Of a stretch of DNA of 64,000 nucleotides, positions 26,576 to 37,572 are shown in pieces (position 1 is the stretch's first letter; the number at the start of each line of letters is the position of its first letter). Under the pieces are notes generated by a model. The model saw only the letters and a list, made by a program, of their open reading frames with translations. It was not told the DNA's origin and searched no databases. The position numbers and the translations under genes are program-made. The stretch spans positions 2,965,501 to 3,029,500 of the forward strand of contig JAUPFP010000027.1 of assembly GCA_036925085.1 (NCBI GenBank). Reading direction: 5' to 3'. The DNA comes from Brachycybe producta. Lineage: Eukaryota > Arthropoda > Diplopoda > Playtdesmida > Andrognathidae.

Positions 26576-27254
26576 ATCCTTCTCGTCCACTGAATTTGTC
26601 GTTAACATACATGTATAACACAAATACTTAACGGTGGACACAATTTGCATGTATGCATAAGGGACTTTGTGGCCACTCTGTACGTATTTTATTCTCGAGA
26701 GATCATGAATTCCAACCGCAAAAGATAAAAATGCCAATAATAACAACCATTCACGCCTTCATTCTGGTTCACATAAATTACATTTGTATTCAACAAAAAA
26801 ATAATTGCGATTGGTCCAAATTATTTAATGTTAGAAGCAGTTAGTATCAGCGAAAGCAAATATTGAAGTTAAAAACTTCAAAAATTGAAAATTGAAAATC
26901 AAGATAATATATTTATTGTTTATATTGCTAGAAAGACAATGATTTAATAAATTCTTTCGAAAGTTGATAAAAAAAAATGGTCAAATGATCATATATCCCT
27001 GTCTAAAATACACGAAACATATTCCTGTATACCTAAATGGAATAATAATAAGTCCGTCATCCATGAGGCTAGTTTTCTAGAATGTCATCATCATAGTATA
27101 AAATAGGGATCATATCGGATTTGAAAAGATGATTTGGAATGTCTACTATATAAATCATATTAGAATCCACAATCTAGTAAAGTCCTACAAGGATTGACCT
27201 CAAAGTACTGTGTGTAGCTCCAATATAATACATAATGAGCGCAGTCGGAAACGA

Positions 27255-27525
27255 AAGATTATTTTTTGAGCTGAAAACAATCTAGAAGAGCAATAATAAA
27301 TAATATCTTGCTCCACCTACTTTATAACACAAGTATTTCCGGATGTGCTTCATTATGCCATTTTCTTCTCAAATATGAGGCCATAAAAGCTTCATATGAA
27401 GAGGCTAGGTGGGGTTCAAACATAAAGAACCGCAACATATAAAAATTCTTGACATTCTGACCTACAACACTGAGGGGGCGCCATAATCACTTTAACCCTT
27501 TTCTAGAAAGCAATTACAGTTAAGT
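27255..27525 (+). repeat. Dispersed repeat R2 copy 1
   Basis: It is collinear with 53556-53822. Shared words in order: AACAATCTAGAA/AATAATCTAGAA, GCTCCACCT, TTTCCGGATGTG.TT, CCATTTT.TTCTCAAATATGAG/TTCAAACATGAG, CATA.AAGC, GAGGCTAG/GAGGCCA, TTCTTGACATTCTGACC/TTTATAATCTGACC, ACACTGA, CGCCATA and AGAAAGCAA. No ORF or clear termini. Confidence 0.65.
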
Positions 27526-29798
27526 TCTCAATTTACACGGTTAATTGTTTCTGCATAAGTTGAAAAACTGCGTAAGTAACGGCGCTTAAGTACTACGTAT
27601 TTTTTATTACGTATATAAAAACAATTGACAGGTGGCGTTGCTAGTTTTTAAGGAAAGTACCGCAACCGCTTACCTATGAATTCGTGCAACTCGAAGACTT
27701 ACTGTATTTTGATTAGATGCTTGCTTTTTCGAGATGGCTATGTGGAGCTAGCATAGTTCCCGAACACCTTTTCCTTGACAAATGCAAATGCTCACAAGTT
27801 GTTTCCAGATTCTACTTTTGTTTTGTCTACAGATGATAGCATTTTCTTAAGTTTCCGAATGCACCCAATGACTTACATAAAATGTAATAAATTTATTTGT
27901 TCAATTGCTTGAAGAATACCTATAATTAAAAAAATATAACCTTATCTCAATAGCCCTCGCCCCTCCTCCTCTCCTCGGTTAAAATAACAGTGTTGTTCTA
28001 TTGTATGCAAGAATGGATCATATTCGTGACTAGATTTAGAGAAGCAGAAAAAAATATCCATTCAATAGAAATTGTTTTTAAGTGTGTGGTGGGTGTGTGC
28101 TATACATAAAAATAACATATTTATGTAAAAAAGTATAAACCCATGGATATATTAATTATATATTTAAAAAATCTGTTTTGTTACATCAAAAAATAAAATT
28201 GTAGCTTTACAAATTTTGTGGAGTTTTATTTCAATTTTCAAAAGTTTTTTTTTATCATTCATTTTTATTTTACTGAAATTGAATTGAAACGAATTCTTGA
28301 GGCAAATTAAGACGAAATAAAAGGATGAGCTAAAGCAAATAATATGACTCTTCTTCTTCTTCTTCTTCTTCAGCATGTTGCTAAGATATTAAATCTATTA
28401 GGTTTCCTTTTCAGTCTTTTTCTTACATATATATATATTGAATATTATTATTATTATTATTATTATTCCACCCATTATGGATCCTGGCCCCCTCCCTTTT
28501 CCTCCCTGAAATTTATTTACAGGTTTCTTGCTTTATTAATCTATGATGACTATATCTACATTCCAAATAAAAATCATTTTTGTATCCGAGGCAACCATAT
28601 AACATTTAATAATATTGTAATGTAGGACCCTCGATATAAATAAAGGAAGCTAATACAATAATCTAACATAACCGAGGATAAACCACCAGGTAAGTTACTC
28701 AATTAATTGACAAAAAAAGACCCAAAATTTATAACAGACTCAAGAGACATCTATTGTCACATTTTGTATTACTATAAACAAAACGAAATGTCAATTAAGC
28801 TTTATTTTCAAGTCTAAAATGGCAACTAGAATGTCTTGAGGGACAAATGAATTTGGCTATCCGCGGATTTTTCAAGTAATTAGCAGTTTGCTATATTACT
28901 AATCTACTAACATAACCCTAAAAGGAAATTTCCATGTACCTTCTAGTATTTAAATAGAAAATTAATAACAGAGCACCTTGTCTTGAGACACAAGAAGACC
29001 AAAAAACAAACCATATTCTTAAAACTATTATAAACAGCTTTGAATAACATATTTCGCGTTTTTTTATTGTAATTAAGGCATTTATTTTAAAAAAAAAATT
29101 TTTTTTCTTCTAACACGATAATAAAGCATTAGCGATGCAAGCGCCATCCATGTCACTTTTCTGAAACAATATCTAATTATAGAATCTTTAAAGCAACTTC
29201 TAAAAAACCACAAAGTGATTTAAAACTAAAAAGAAGTCATATCTTTAATATTCTAAATTTTTATTACATTTTGAGAAAATAACCAAATTTTCGTCAACTT
29301 AAGAATGCAAGTAGATCATTTATTTTGTGCATGTAGTGTTAGATGGCGCCACTAGCCCTCTTTCCCTAGAAATGTTCTGAAACTCTTCAACTCTTGACTC
29401 ACCTTCCTTTTTCTCACGTGGCAAACTTTTAATTGTGGGTCGCTATTTTTACACGTGCTCTCTTCTGTTTTCTGGGGGGGAAAGTTTGTCACGTGCTGAT
29501 AATAGGTTGTTTTGGACGCCTTTAGAGCTAAAAGGCATCCGATTTCGACTAATTGGCGAGCCTAGTTTGCTTACCTATGAAGGCATTTACTTTGCATTTA
29601 CATGAGTATTTTTCTATGGAGCCCTCTTAAGAGGCTAGAGAGTGGAGAAAAATGGACTCGTCGCTATGCCCTAAACAGAAAATATGGGTTGAGCAGGTTG
29701 TGCAGATGAGATTCTAACGGACCCTTTTTTTATAGCCTCCAAAATGGGGGCTGCTTTGTTTAACAAGTGGTAAACTTTGAATCGTCCGTCCATATGTT
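27526..29798. other. Non-coding stretch
   Basis: No gene supported. It includes (CTT)n at about 28347-28373 and (TAT)n at about 28444-28468, which produce spurious low-complexity readings, and otherwise AT-rich DNA. Confidence 0.6.
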
Positions 29799-30084
29799 TA
29801 ATCACTTCTAATCGATGAAGATCGATTTTGAAAACTGCAATGAACACTACCATGTTATACCAAGGCAATGACTTAACATTATTTCTCAATTAACAAAAAT
29901 ACACTTATTATTGATTTTTAAATTTGTTGCTTTTTTCCATGTTAATTTCCATCGGAAATCTTTAATAAGTTTTTAAAATAAAATGTGTTTTAATTGAGAA
30001 ATAATATTAAGTCATTACATTGCCATAACATTATAGTATTTATTGCAGTTTTCAGAATCGATTTTAATCGATCAGAACTGATTA
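29799..30084. mobile_element. Large inverted repeat, 95-bp arms
   Basis: The left arm 29799-29893 begins TAATCACTTCTAATCGATGA and ends TTTCTCAATTAA. The right arm 29990-30084 read in reverse begins TAATCAGTTCTGATCGATTA and ends TTTCTCAATTAA. The arms agree at roughly 80 percent along their length, around an AT-rich spacer of about 96 bases. It could form a long hairpin and is probably a foldback DNA element. Confidence 0.8.
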
Positions 30085-30178
30085 CGCATGTAAAAGACTG
30101 AATCAACGTTGACTTTTTTTGACAACTGCTATTTTGAATGCAATGAAACAGTCGCTCATAGAAGCCTAAGCAAGCACA

Positions 30179-30378
30179 AGCAATTAGAAATCGGGACATA
30201 CAAAAGTTGGCTCCACCCTTTTTATGACGACCGGCAACTTCTAATTGGTTGGTTATGTAGTCTGACGTCACATGCTCCGCCCATTTCAACGTGGAACCAC
30301 ACAACAAACCAATTAGAAGTTGTCGGTCGTCATAAAAAGGACGGAGCCAACTTGTGTTCGTCCCGATTTCTAAATGCC
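30179..30378. mobile_element. Large inverted repeat, 72-bp arms around a CRE-like centre
   Basis: The arms 30179-30250 and 30307-30378 are inverted copies with about 88-90 percent agreement; both contain AAGTTGGCTCC, CCTTTTTATGACGACCG and AACTTCTAATTGGTT. Weaker similarity extends outward to about 30157 and 30400. The 56-base spacer includes TGACGTCA. It lies 95 bases after the preceding inverted repeat and 52 bases before a hAT-type element. Confidence 0.85.
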
Positions 30379-30428
30379 TGTGTCACCTCTAGCCTATGTA
30401 GTCATTCTTAAATTCAACCTGTGTCAAT

Positions 30429-30482
30429 GGCAGGCCCGGACTGGCCCGGCCGGTCAGCCGGCCGGGCCAGTCCGGGCCTGCC
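30429..30482. repeat. Perfect 25-bp GC-rich palindrome with 4-base loop
   Basis: Bases 30429-30453 and 30458-30482 are exact reverse complements separated by TCAG. The arm starts GGCAGGCCCGGACTGG and is almost entirely G+C, in strong contrast to the AT-rich surroundings. Confidence 0.95.
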
Positions 30483-30577
30483 AAAAGAAAATGGGGGCCA
30501 AAAATAAATGAATTAAAAAAATGGGGCCAACACAATTTCATAGCCGGTGGGGCCAACCACTAGCCAGTCCGGCCCTG
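30431..30577. mobile_element. hAT-type miniature element with 8-bp target duplication
   Basis: The termini CAGGCCCGGACTGGCC and, on the opposite strand, CAGGGCCGGACTGGCT match at 14 of 16. Flanking 8-mers GTCAATGG (30423-30430) and GTCAATTG (30578-30585) match at 7 of 8. CAGGGCCGGACTGGC termini with 8-bp duplications are characteristic of hAT elements. The left end contains a perfect GC-rich palindrome, as if the terminus had been duplicated in inverted orientation. Confidence 0.85.
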
Positions 30578-31973
30578 GTCAATTGTCGCCCCTCATTTAA
30601 TTGTTCTCTCTTTCATTTTCTTATTTTTTTTTCAAATGAGCTTTAAAGACCGTTTTAAAGAAAAAAGAAGACAAAAAATGTTCTAAACTGACAATTGAAA
30701 GTAATTTTATGTTTAAACTGCAATTAATTTCGTTAAAGATGAATTAAACTTGACATTTTATTGGTGTATAGATTTTAAAAAGATTCAAATAAAAAGAGTT
30801 GAGGGGGGAAAAGTAGAAAAATGCCCAATGATTTTTTTCTTTAGAATAGAGAACATATTATCTTCTAATAGAAATATGGTGGAGGTTGTTGGTATGAAAA
30901 TCCTTTTTCAGTACAGCTATTTTCAGTACATCTATCATTAGACACATAGAAAACGTACATATAATGTAAGAAAAGTAATAATAATACTTGTCTCCTTGTA
31001 ACATTGGAACTTCCTAACATTTATATTACAATTTTCTCCCCGTACTGAATTACTTAATACCCCCTCCTAATGTCACTTCTTCAGTCAGAGAGGTAAATGA
31101 AAATTGTTCAACCCACCAACTATATTACAGTAGTAATAATAATAAACGCTCATCTTTTTTCTCATTTAGATAAAAATCAAGAAAGACTGAAATAAAAACG
31201 ATGAGGCAAATCAGTAAAAGGAGAAAAACCTGTAGAAAAAAACACACACAAGAATGAGAGACATAATTGTGAAAACTTCAAAATGTCAAAATGGGCAATG
31301 AGTCAAATCAATAAGTAAAAAAAAACCCATCTTAGGGGTATTAACCGTATGGAGAGAGCCCCCCTCCCCCTGCATTAAAAATCATAAAAAATATATTAAA
31401 AGAGGAGGACTAGAATAATAATAAGGAGAAAAAAACCTACAGGAGGTGCCTAATTGTCTCGACAATTTCAAATTTTATTATTATTAGAATATAATGACAT
31501 CCAAAGACTTAAAATCTCAATTTGACAATTTTTTTGGTAAATAAGTTTTATCATGTTTTTTTATTTATTATATATTACTTGAACAAAATGAGTTTTCATT
31601 CATATTCTCTCTCTCTCTCTCATTATTATAATAAAAAGACAACAAAAAAAAAGCTTTCACTTGTTTCTTTCATTCTTTCGATTTATTTTCATTTCCTGAA
31701 GAGAGAGAGAGAGACCAAAATAGCAGAAATATCGTCAATTAATCTAAGCCAAATAAATGAGATACTTTAAAAGTTACAAACTTCCTTTTAATCATTAGAA
31801 AGAGAGATAAACAACATTTAACAAACTCATTTTCATCAATCTCAAAAATAATTACTTTCAAAATTAAAATATAAAGACCTAAAATTATTTGTTTTCCCTC
31901 AAAAATTATACAAAATTAATATTAATAATGTTTCTAATATTCTGCGTTTCAGGAATATTGAAGAGAAAATAAA
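30578..31973. other. Non-coding stretch
   Basis: No gene supported. Short ORFs are AT-rich readings without domains. Short CT and GA tracts lie at about 31607-31622 and 31700-31713. Confidence 0.6.
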
Positions 31974-32182
31974 AGTGTGTTTAGAAACTAGAATGGTAAT
32001 TTAGTCACGTAATATTATTTAAAATATTCGAAATCAACTTTTATTTGAAATAAAAATTATAAAAAAAATGTCATCCGTTTCGAGTTCAAGGGTCTTTTCA
32101 AATTGACATAAAAAGATTATTTTAAAAAATAATAAACCTGAAAAATACCCTTAAGTGACTCAGCTACCTTTTCTAGTTTCTA
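31974..32182. mobile_element. AGAAACTAGA foldback family, copy B
   Basis: The left end GTGTGTTTAGAAACTAGAAT and the right end CTACCTTTTCTAGTTTCTAA are inverted. Internal words AGTCAC and GTGACTCAGCTACC match the family pattern of GTAGCTGAATCACTT and its complement. Confidence 0.7.
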
Positions 32183-32455
32183 AAAAAAAACCAACTTAAT
32201 AATATTATTTCTAATTCATTCTACTGAAGAATGGAATGAAATGCTTAGATGAATTTTGCAACATGTACAAAATTCAAAAAAGAAACTTGACACTTGAACT
32301 TAAAATCACTCTAAGAAGGTTTCGAATGATATATCACTGCTCGTGCGTTATTATTTTAGGACTATCATCTTATGTTCTAAACAAGTCAATGGCAATCATA
32401 TGACAATATTTGTCATAATATTTTACAATTTGTTTTTGTGACTGATACATGGTTA

Positions 32456-33543
32456 TGTTAGGTGCTCATGAAAATAATAAAAACACCTAACATGAACACC
32501 TAAACATGGTCCCACCAAACAGAACTAATAAATAAAAACCCCAATTATATAAAAATAATAATTTTAAACTTGCACAAATGCAAGCATCCAAATATACAAA
32601 AATAAGAAAAAATATAAAAACAAGATAAAATTTTACAAAATAGGGGGATTAAAGATAAAGATGTTTAAAGATCAAAAACAGGCTAAATAAGGACAAAAAC
32701 AAAAAATAAGATAACATCAACTGAATAGCTGAAAAACACAAAATTACATGACTGGAAATAATGAAAACATAGCAATGGTCAAAGGACAAATCAGAATAGG
32801 TCCCAAAATAACCAAAAAAACCATATATCACAAAGACAGAAAAACACAGTAATTAAGGAAAGAAAAATGATTATGATAGATTACAACACATTAGGAAAAA
32901 AACAAAAACTTAATGGTAAAAAAAGGACAAAGTAAAGTAGGTCCCGAAAAGAAAATAGAATTGGGTCCCAAGTCTGAATTTTTCAGAAAAACGAAACAAA
33001 AAATAGAAGTTTGAAAAAGAAGTTTTAGACAGTGGGTTTCGAGATTTGTTTGGGAAAGGTTCTGGTTTTGATTTTTGGTATTTTGATTTTTGGGAGTTAG
33101 TAAGATTTTTTGGGAAAGTTAGTTTTAGGAGTTAGTTAATTTTGGGGAAGTTTGTATGTTTTGGGGAAGTTTAGGTTTAGGAAGTTTGTGGTCTACATTT
33201 GTGAAGTTGGTGAAGTGCCTGAAGAAATTGTTGGAAGACAGCAAGGAACAAAAAACAGTAAGACCACTTTAATCCATTTTTAAAATGGCCATACTCATTG
33301 CACAGCTCTTACACTTGTTTTATATATACCATTTATTACACACCTATTTTTATCAAAAGAAAAACTTATCTATTTTAACCTAACCATTTTGTATTCTAGA
33401 ATATTTGATAAATAAAAATCCATTTTGTTAAAAAATATATTTTTTCGGTCCGATTTGTCATTGAAGCCTTCACTGGCTTAAAGAACCTGGTTTCATTCAT
33501 CTCTGTCCCTTAAAATTAAAAAACAAAAAAGGGGCGGGTAACA
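32456..33543 (+). repeat. 5' LTR (1,088 bp)
   Basis: Starts TGTTAGGTGC and ends GGCGGGTAACA, with TGTTA/TAACA terminal inverted repeats. TGTTAGGTG at 32456-32464 can pair with CACCTAACA at 32484-32492, making a 9-bp hairpin at the very tip. A TATA-like TTTATATATACC is at about 33319-33330 and AATAAA at 33411-33416; if used, the latter would process the RNA in the right copy. The left copy is identical to the right one apart from one G near the end. Confidence 0.95.
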
Positions 33544-33547
33544 CATC

Positions 33548-33565
33548 TGGCGCAGTCGACAGGAT
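33548..33565 (+). other. Primer-binding site, tRNA-Ser type
   Basis: TGGCGCAGTCGACAGGAT lies 4 bases after the LTR. Its complement ends CGACTGCGCCA, matching the acceptor strand of animal serine tRNAs (which begin GCAGTCG). The 17.6/297 group of gypsy elements is known to use tRNA-Ser. Confidence 0.8.
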
Positions 33566-33683
33566 TATTTAAAATTATTGGATTAGTTCCCAAGGCAGGA
33601 TTTTAAAGTTTTTTTTTCTCAAGATTCGAAGATTACATTGTTTATTTACAGGACTTAGGTCTTGAATAATTTTTTTTTCTAAA

Positions 33684-34031
33684 ATGAGTCCCCGAAAGGA
33701 AAATCAAAATAACTTCGGAAAAAAGAGGGTTAAAATAACTATAAAAACTAAAAAGGGTCCTTATGAAAGAAAGGCAATTAACAATAGTAGTGAGAAATAT
33801 ATAAATACTATAGAAAATGGATGTACCAAGCCAATGATACTCAATAACCAATCAATGCATGATGCAACACCAGTTTCAATACCAAGTAATATCAGTTTGG
33901 TTGAGGAAGATTGGGAAGATGAAACATTATCTTTGGAAGAAATTCAGCAACTAGCTAAAGCAGCTGAACAAAAAAGAATTTATGGTAGGGTTCTAGAAGA
34001 TAATGAGTTAAGGAGAATTTTTAGAGAATAA
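33684..34031 (+). CDS. Small retroelement leader ORF of unknown function
   Basis: A 115-codon intact ORF starting 118 bases after the primer site. The first 35 residues are rich in Lys/Arg (MSPRKENQNN, GKKRVKITIKTKKG), the middle is polar, and the C-terminal 40 residues are acidic and probably helical (EEDWEDETLSLEEIQQLAK...NELRRIF). No Cys and no membrane segment. It does not match a Gag, protease or nucleocapsid pattern that I know. The intact frame in an otherwise broken interior could mean selection on family copies or chance. It could be an accessory protein translated ahead of gag. Confidence 0.45.
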   Translation: MSPRKENQNNFGKKRVKITIKTKKGPYERKAINNSSEKYINTIENGCTKPMILNNQSMHDATPVSIPSNISLVEEDWEDETLSLEEIQQLAKAAEQKRIYGRVLEDNELRRIFRE

Positions 34032-34523
34032 GGGGTCCTTTTTTAATTTTTGGTTGTTACTCTGTGAGTGTGTTGTTACTCTTCACATAACTTGAAACAA
34101 TTTTTTGGGGAGTTATTTTCAGGATCTTTTCATTAAAATTAAGAATATATAGTTGGGTTGGTTTATTTTATTAGAAGAAATATGAAGTTTAGTATTTTGA
34201 AATTTTTATTTGAGTTGAAGATTTAAATTTTATGAATAATCTAAATAAATGGAATAAATTTTTGAGCATTGTTAAAAATATTTTTGAGTTCTAAAGGTTT
34301 TAAGGGTTATGATTTAAATTTGGCATGTGCATGTTATGGCCGATTAAGTAATCTTTAAGTGCATGTGCAAAAATTTAGTGCTAATTTCTGCTCGCTCCCA
34401 CACATACACGCACACGCTCCCATACAATACGTCCCAGAAAAGTGGACTATACATATTTGGGTGTGGGTCTTTAAGTTTGTGGGGTTTGTAAGGGGACACT
34501 TTACAGGAAACAAAGCAGGCAAC

Positions 34524-34943
34524 ATGGAGCATCGAGAAGACAATGAAGCTACCACTTCAGGTGTGGGGCACAATCAAAATGTGAATCATCCTGTACACAG
34601 TAGCTTGATCCCACATTTTTCAGGAGATGAAAAGGGTCCATCTGTCAAAGAGCTGTTTAAGCAGACTGAAAGTATTGCTAGACTAGCTAATTGGACAGAG
34701 GAATTTCAGATTATTTTAATTAAATCAAAATGCCGGGGTCTTGCTGCAGGATTTCTTAGAGATTACCCAGAGGTAAAACAGCTAACAAGGCTAGACGAGC
34801 TAAAAGCTATAATGATTCAGCGTTTTGAGCCAATAGAACCCAAATTTGTATCGATGCAAAAGTCCGTGGAGGAAAAACAAAGCAGTTCGGAATCAGCCAT
34901 CAAATACATTTTACCAGTGAGAATCCCACTGAGGATGAAATAG
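34524..34943 (+). pseudogene. gag: Ty3/gypsy-like Gag, 5' part (frameshifted)
   Basis: Best start is the ATG at 34524 (MEHREDNEAT); the frame is open further upstream to an ATG at 34359, but that leader looks non-coding. About 30 residues in comes LIPHFSGDEKGPSVKELFKQ, then ARLANWTEEFQI, LAAGFLRDYPEV and RLDELKAIMIQRFEP, the order of conserved blocks in the retrotransposon Gag capsid domain. The frame then drifts into non-homologous residues and stops at 34943, while the capsid continues in another frame from about 34910. No CCHC nucleocapsid finger was found. Confidence 0.75.
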
Positions 34944-35083
34944 TTATGAGGGATGGGATGGTACAAAATCAAATAATTAAAGGATTACAACCAAAGATTA
35001 AAAGATTCATACTGTCCAGGAATCCAAAAGATTTAGATGAGACAATCAAAATTATATCAGAAGACATTAGTCAAGAAAAGTAA
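34910..35083 (+). pseudogene. gag: Gag capsid continuation after frameshift
   Basis: In the frame one base back from the preceding piece, an open reading of 57 codons contains RDGMVQNQIIKGLQPKIKRF and ends DISQEK before TAA. This resembles the C-terminal capsid part of gypsy Gag (xxxVVxGLxPxxRxxI). The overlap of about 34 bases with the first piece locates the frameshift between roughly 34870 and 34920. A programmed shift is unlikely this early, within the capsid. Confidence 0.6.
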
Positions 35084-35493
35084 TTGTAGAGAAAGGTGAA
35101 GAGTTGAGAATCAATGAATTAAAGTAGCAAATGGGTGGGATGTCCTGTAAAGACAATTTATGGTAAGAGTGTGGAGGCTCGAAGAAATAAAATTAAGAGG
35201 TTTAGGAAAAGGGTTTTATAATTAGAAGAAATGAGTAATAGATGTATTTCTAAGGTACACAAATTGACACATCAATGGTGGTCAAAATCAAAAAAATATT
35301 TTCATACTAAATGTAGAAAATTTGAGACCAAAGGGACAAAAATGGCAAATCAATTACCATTCCCACAGCCATTGACAAGTCAATTAAAAGGGAAAAGGTG
35401 TACTAGAGAAAGGTTTGAATACTAAAGAAATTAGCTGTTGAGAAAAAGAAAAAGGTTTAGTGGACATTGGTGGAATTGGAAATTAAGTGGTAA

Positions 35494-35625
35494 TTAGAAA
35501 TTTAGTGGAAATTGGAAATTTAGTGGAAATTGGAAATTTAGTGGAAATTGGAAATTTAGTGGAAATTGGAAATTTAGTGGAAATTGGAAATTTAGTGGAA
35601 ATTGGAAATTTAGTGAAAATTGGTA
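35494..35625. repeat. 18-bp tandem repeat inside the retroelement
   Basis: About seven nearly perfect copies of GGAAATTGGAAATTTAGT. The plus frame reads NLVEIG repeatedly, an artefact of the period of 18. It sits where the end of gag or the start of pol would be expected. Confidence 0.9.
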
Positions 35626-35683
35626 CATTTGATGATGTGTGTCAGACAACAAGCCACAAAATCAAAATTTGTCAATATTCAAA

Positions 35684-35815
35684 AGGGAATTTTGAAGAGG
35701 AACCAAGGAGAGTTCAAGGGAATTTTGAAGAAGAACCAAGAAGAGTTCAAGGTAAATTTGAAGAAGAAGCAAAGAGAGTTCAAGGGAATTGTAAAGAGGA
35801 ACCAAGGAGAGTTCA
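35684..35815. repeat. 33-bp tandem repeat inside the retroelement
   Basis: Four copies of a unit starting GGGAATTTTGAAGAGGAACC, read in one frame as NFEEEPRRVQG-like repeats and open in all copies. It could be a real charged repeat of a former Gag or polyprotein, or a simple tandem expansion. Confidence 0.85.
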
Positions 35816-36620
35816 AATGAATTTTGCGGATAAGATTCTTGATACATTCGATCGGGCACTAAATGTCATAGTGCTAGAAAGTATGCATCAGTCACTAAAT
35901 AAGAAAAAATAGTTAGGATCAAGGGAAATTTGAAAATAGTAAAATGTAGAATTCACATGTGAAATAAAAGAATTCTTAGGGGGTAGGAAGCCCTATGGAA
36001 TTCAGGGAATCAACACAATTGAAATGTCAATGGTGAGGCTATATGGTGGTAATTAAAAAAATGAAACAAAATTCATTCTTACAAACTATGGATGTGAGTC
36101 AAAATGATAAAGGGATAATTCATGGAATAAGAGTCCATATGCCCACAATGTGCTCTAAGTCTAAGCCAAACAGGGATTACAATGGAACACGAATCCATTC
36201 CCAAATACCATTGATAAGTCAATAAGTGAGATATCCGAGAAAACAGAAGTTGAAATAAAAGTAAAATGAGAAACTAGAGTGATTAGAATCAGAGAAAAAA
36301 TGAGATATGCTGAAAATGAAAAAATAAGGGTTTCAGCAAATAACGATTTCAGCAAACGGGAAGGCTGAAAAATGACAATAAATAAGAGGTAAATTAGTAT
36401 AGTCTCTAAAAGAAAGAAATATTGGGAAATGTGGAAATTAATGAGATATATATCGGGAACTATTTAATAGAATAATACAAGTAAAATATTTAATAATATA
36501 AAAGAGAATATTACATAATCTAAATGAATAACAAGGTACAATCAGAATTTGAAATAATATTATAGAGAATTGTTATTTCAAGTATCTGAATCAACCAAAA
36601 GAAACATGTCTAGGGCAAAA

Positions 36621-36692
36621 TTATTGGGAATGGATGCATTCAAAATTGAGGTTGGGGTGAGCTTCATTAAATTCATTAATTCCATCATTAGT
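36621..36692 (+). pseudogene. Possible scrap of retroelement protease
   Basis: A short open reading contains LLGMDAFKIEVGVSF, which recalls the ILGMDFL...V.IDF end of retroelement aspartic proteases. No DTGA active-site motif was found upstream. The frame closes at 36693. This is a tentative identification on one short block. Confidence 0.25.
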
Positions 36693-36918
36693 TAGTGCAG
36701 AAAGCACTTTAATAATCAGAAATGATGGAGTAGTAAGAAGTTCACATGTGGGAAAAAACAGGTAGTTATAAATCCTGAATTTGAAATGGAATCTGGCACA
36801 CTTCATATTATCTTCATATCTAAAAAAGATAATATGATGAAAGGCAAATTCTATGTTGAAGGTAAACAATATTTGCCAAAGAATAACATATTTAATGTTA
36901 TGAATTTTTATACAACCT
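36685..36918 (+). pseudogene. Possible end of Gn-like envelope ectodomain
   Basis: An open frame without a clear start reads through TLIIRNDG, KKQVVINPEFEMESG and GKFYVEGKQYLP to a TAA at about 36916-36918, immediately before the membrane-spanning reading that begins at 36926 in another frame. Its position and beta-rich, polar character fit the C-terminal ectodomain of the first envelope subunit, with a frameshift at the junction. There is no family motif I can name, so this is inferred from context. Confidence 0.3.
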
Positions 36919-36925
36919 AAACTGC

Positions 36926-37450
36926 ATGCCATCTTACATAGTGTATGGAATTGTGATTTCACTAATGGTTTTAACTAGTATTTTTATATTATATGTCTGT
37001 ATTGTTATTTTAAGCATATGGAACCTTATTAAATTTATTGTCTACATTATCATGTTGTTCTATCGATGTGCAAAAAAATGTCTTAGAGTCTCAATGGTGA
37101 TCGGGGTTGTTAGTGGAAAAATAGCAAAAAATCAGGTGAAAAAGGTACAAGACAAATACGAAATTTTAGAGGCTGGAACAGTGCCAAAAGTTGGAACAGT
37201 GCAAAAAGTCAACCCAACAAGTTTGTTGACAATAACTATAATTATAGGAATTTTGCTAACTTTTGCCTCAGGTACCCTGGCCAGGTGCACGGAGCATAAG
37301 CTGATAAAATCAACTATAACAGAATGTAAAGAAACCAAAATGGGTCAGAAATGCTCCCTATCAACCACGGTCCAGTTGACTCTAACCAATTTGGAGTACA
37401 CAGCATGTTTATGGTTCACAGATCATTTAGAAACATATGTTGCAGGTTAG
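36926..37450 (+). pseudogene. env: Gn-tail/Gc-start of a phlebovirus-like envelope (broken)
   Basis: This 174-residue reading has a long hydrophobic membrane anchor at about 4-47, a Cys- and Lys-rich cytosolic-type tail (48-98), a second hydrophobic stretch at 99-118 ending SGTLA that resembles an internal signal peptide, and then a Cys-rich segment with cysteines at 121, 134, 143 and 161. Anchor, basic tail, internal signal and Cys-rich start of the second subunit is the arrangement at the Gn/Gc junction of phlebovirus glycoproteins, and Cys spacing just after the signal also fits a Gc start. The frame ends at 37450; the following bases keep family-like composition in other frames, so the gene is broken by at least two frameshifts before 37573. 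Confidence 0.6.
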
Positions 37451-37572
37451 ATATAACATTTGAAAGTGTAAATTGTGATTGGCAGACCCAGAGATGTACA
37501 GTCTGGTGAAGTCACATTCAATGATTTTATATTTGATAAGAAAATGGTTGAGTGTCAATTCTATGAAACAAA

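Noticed and set aside
30109-30411. ORFs of about 100 codons on both strands near 30 kb
   Set aside because: They run through the arms of the inverted repeats and mirror each other.
32649-32831. Identical 60-codon minus-strand ORFs in both LTRs (also 39512-39694)
   Set aside because: Identical only because the LTRs are; AT-rich hydrophobic reading without motif.
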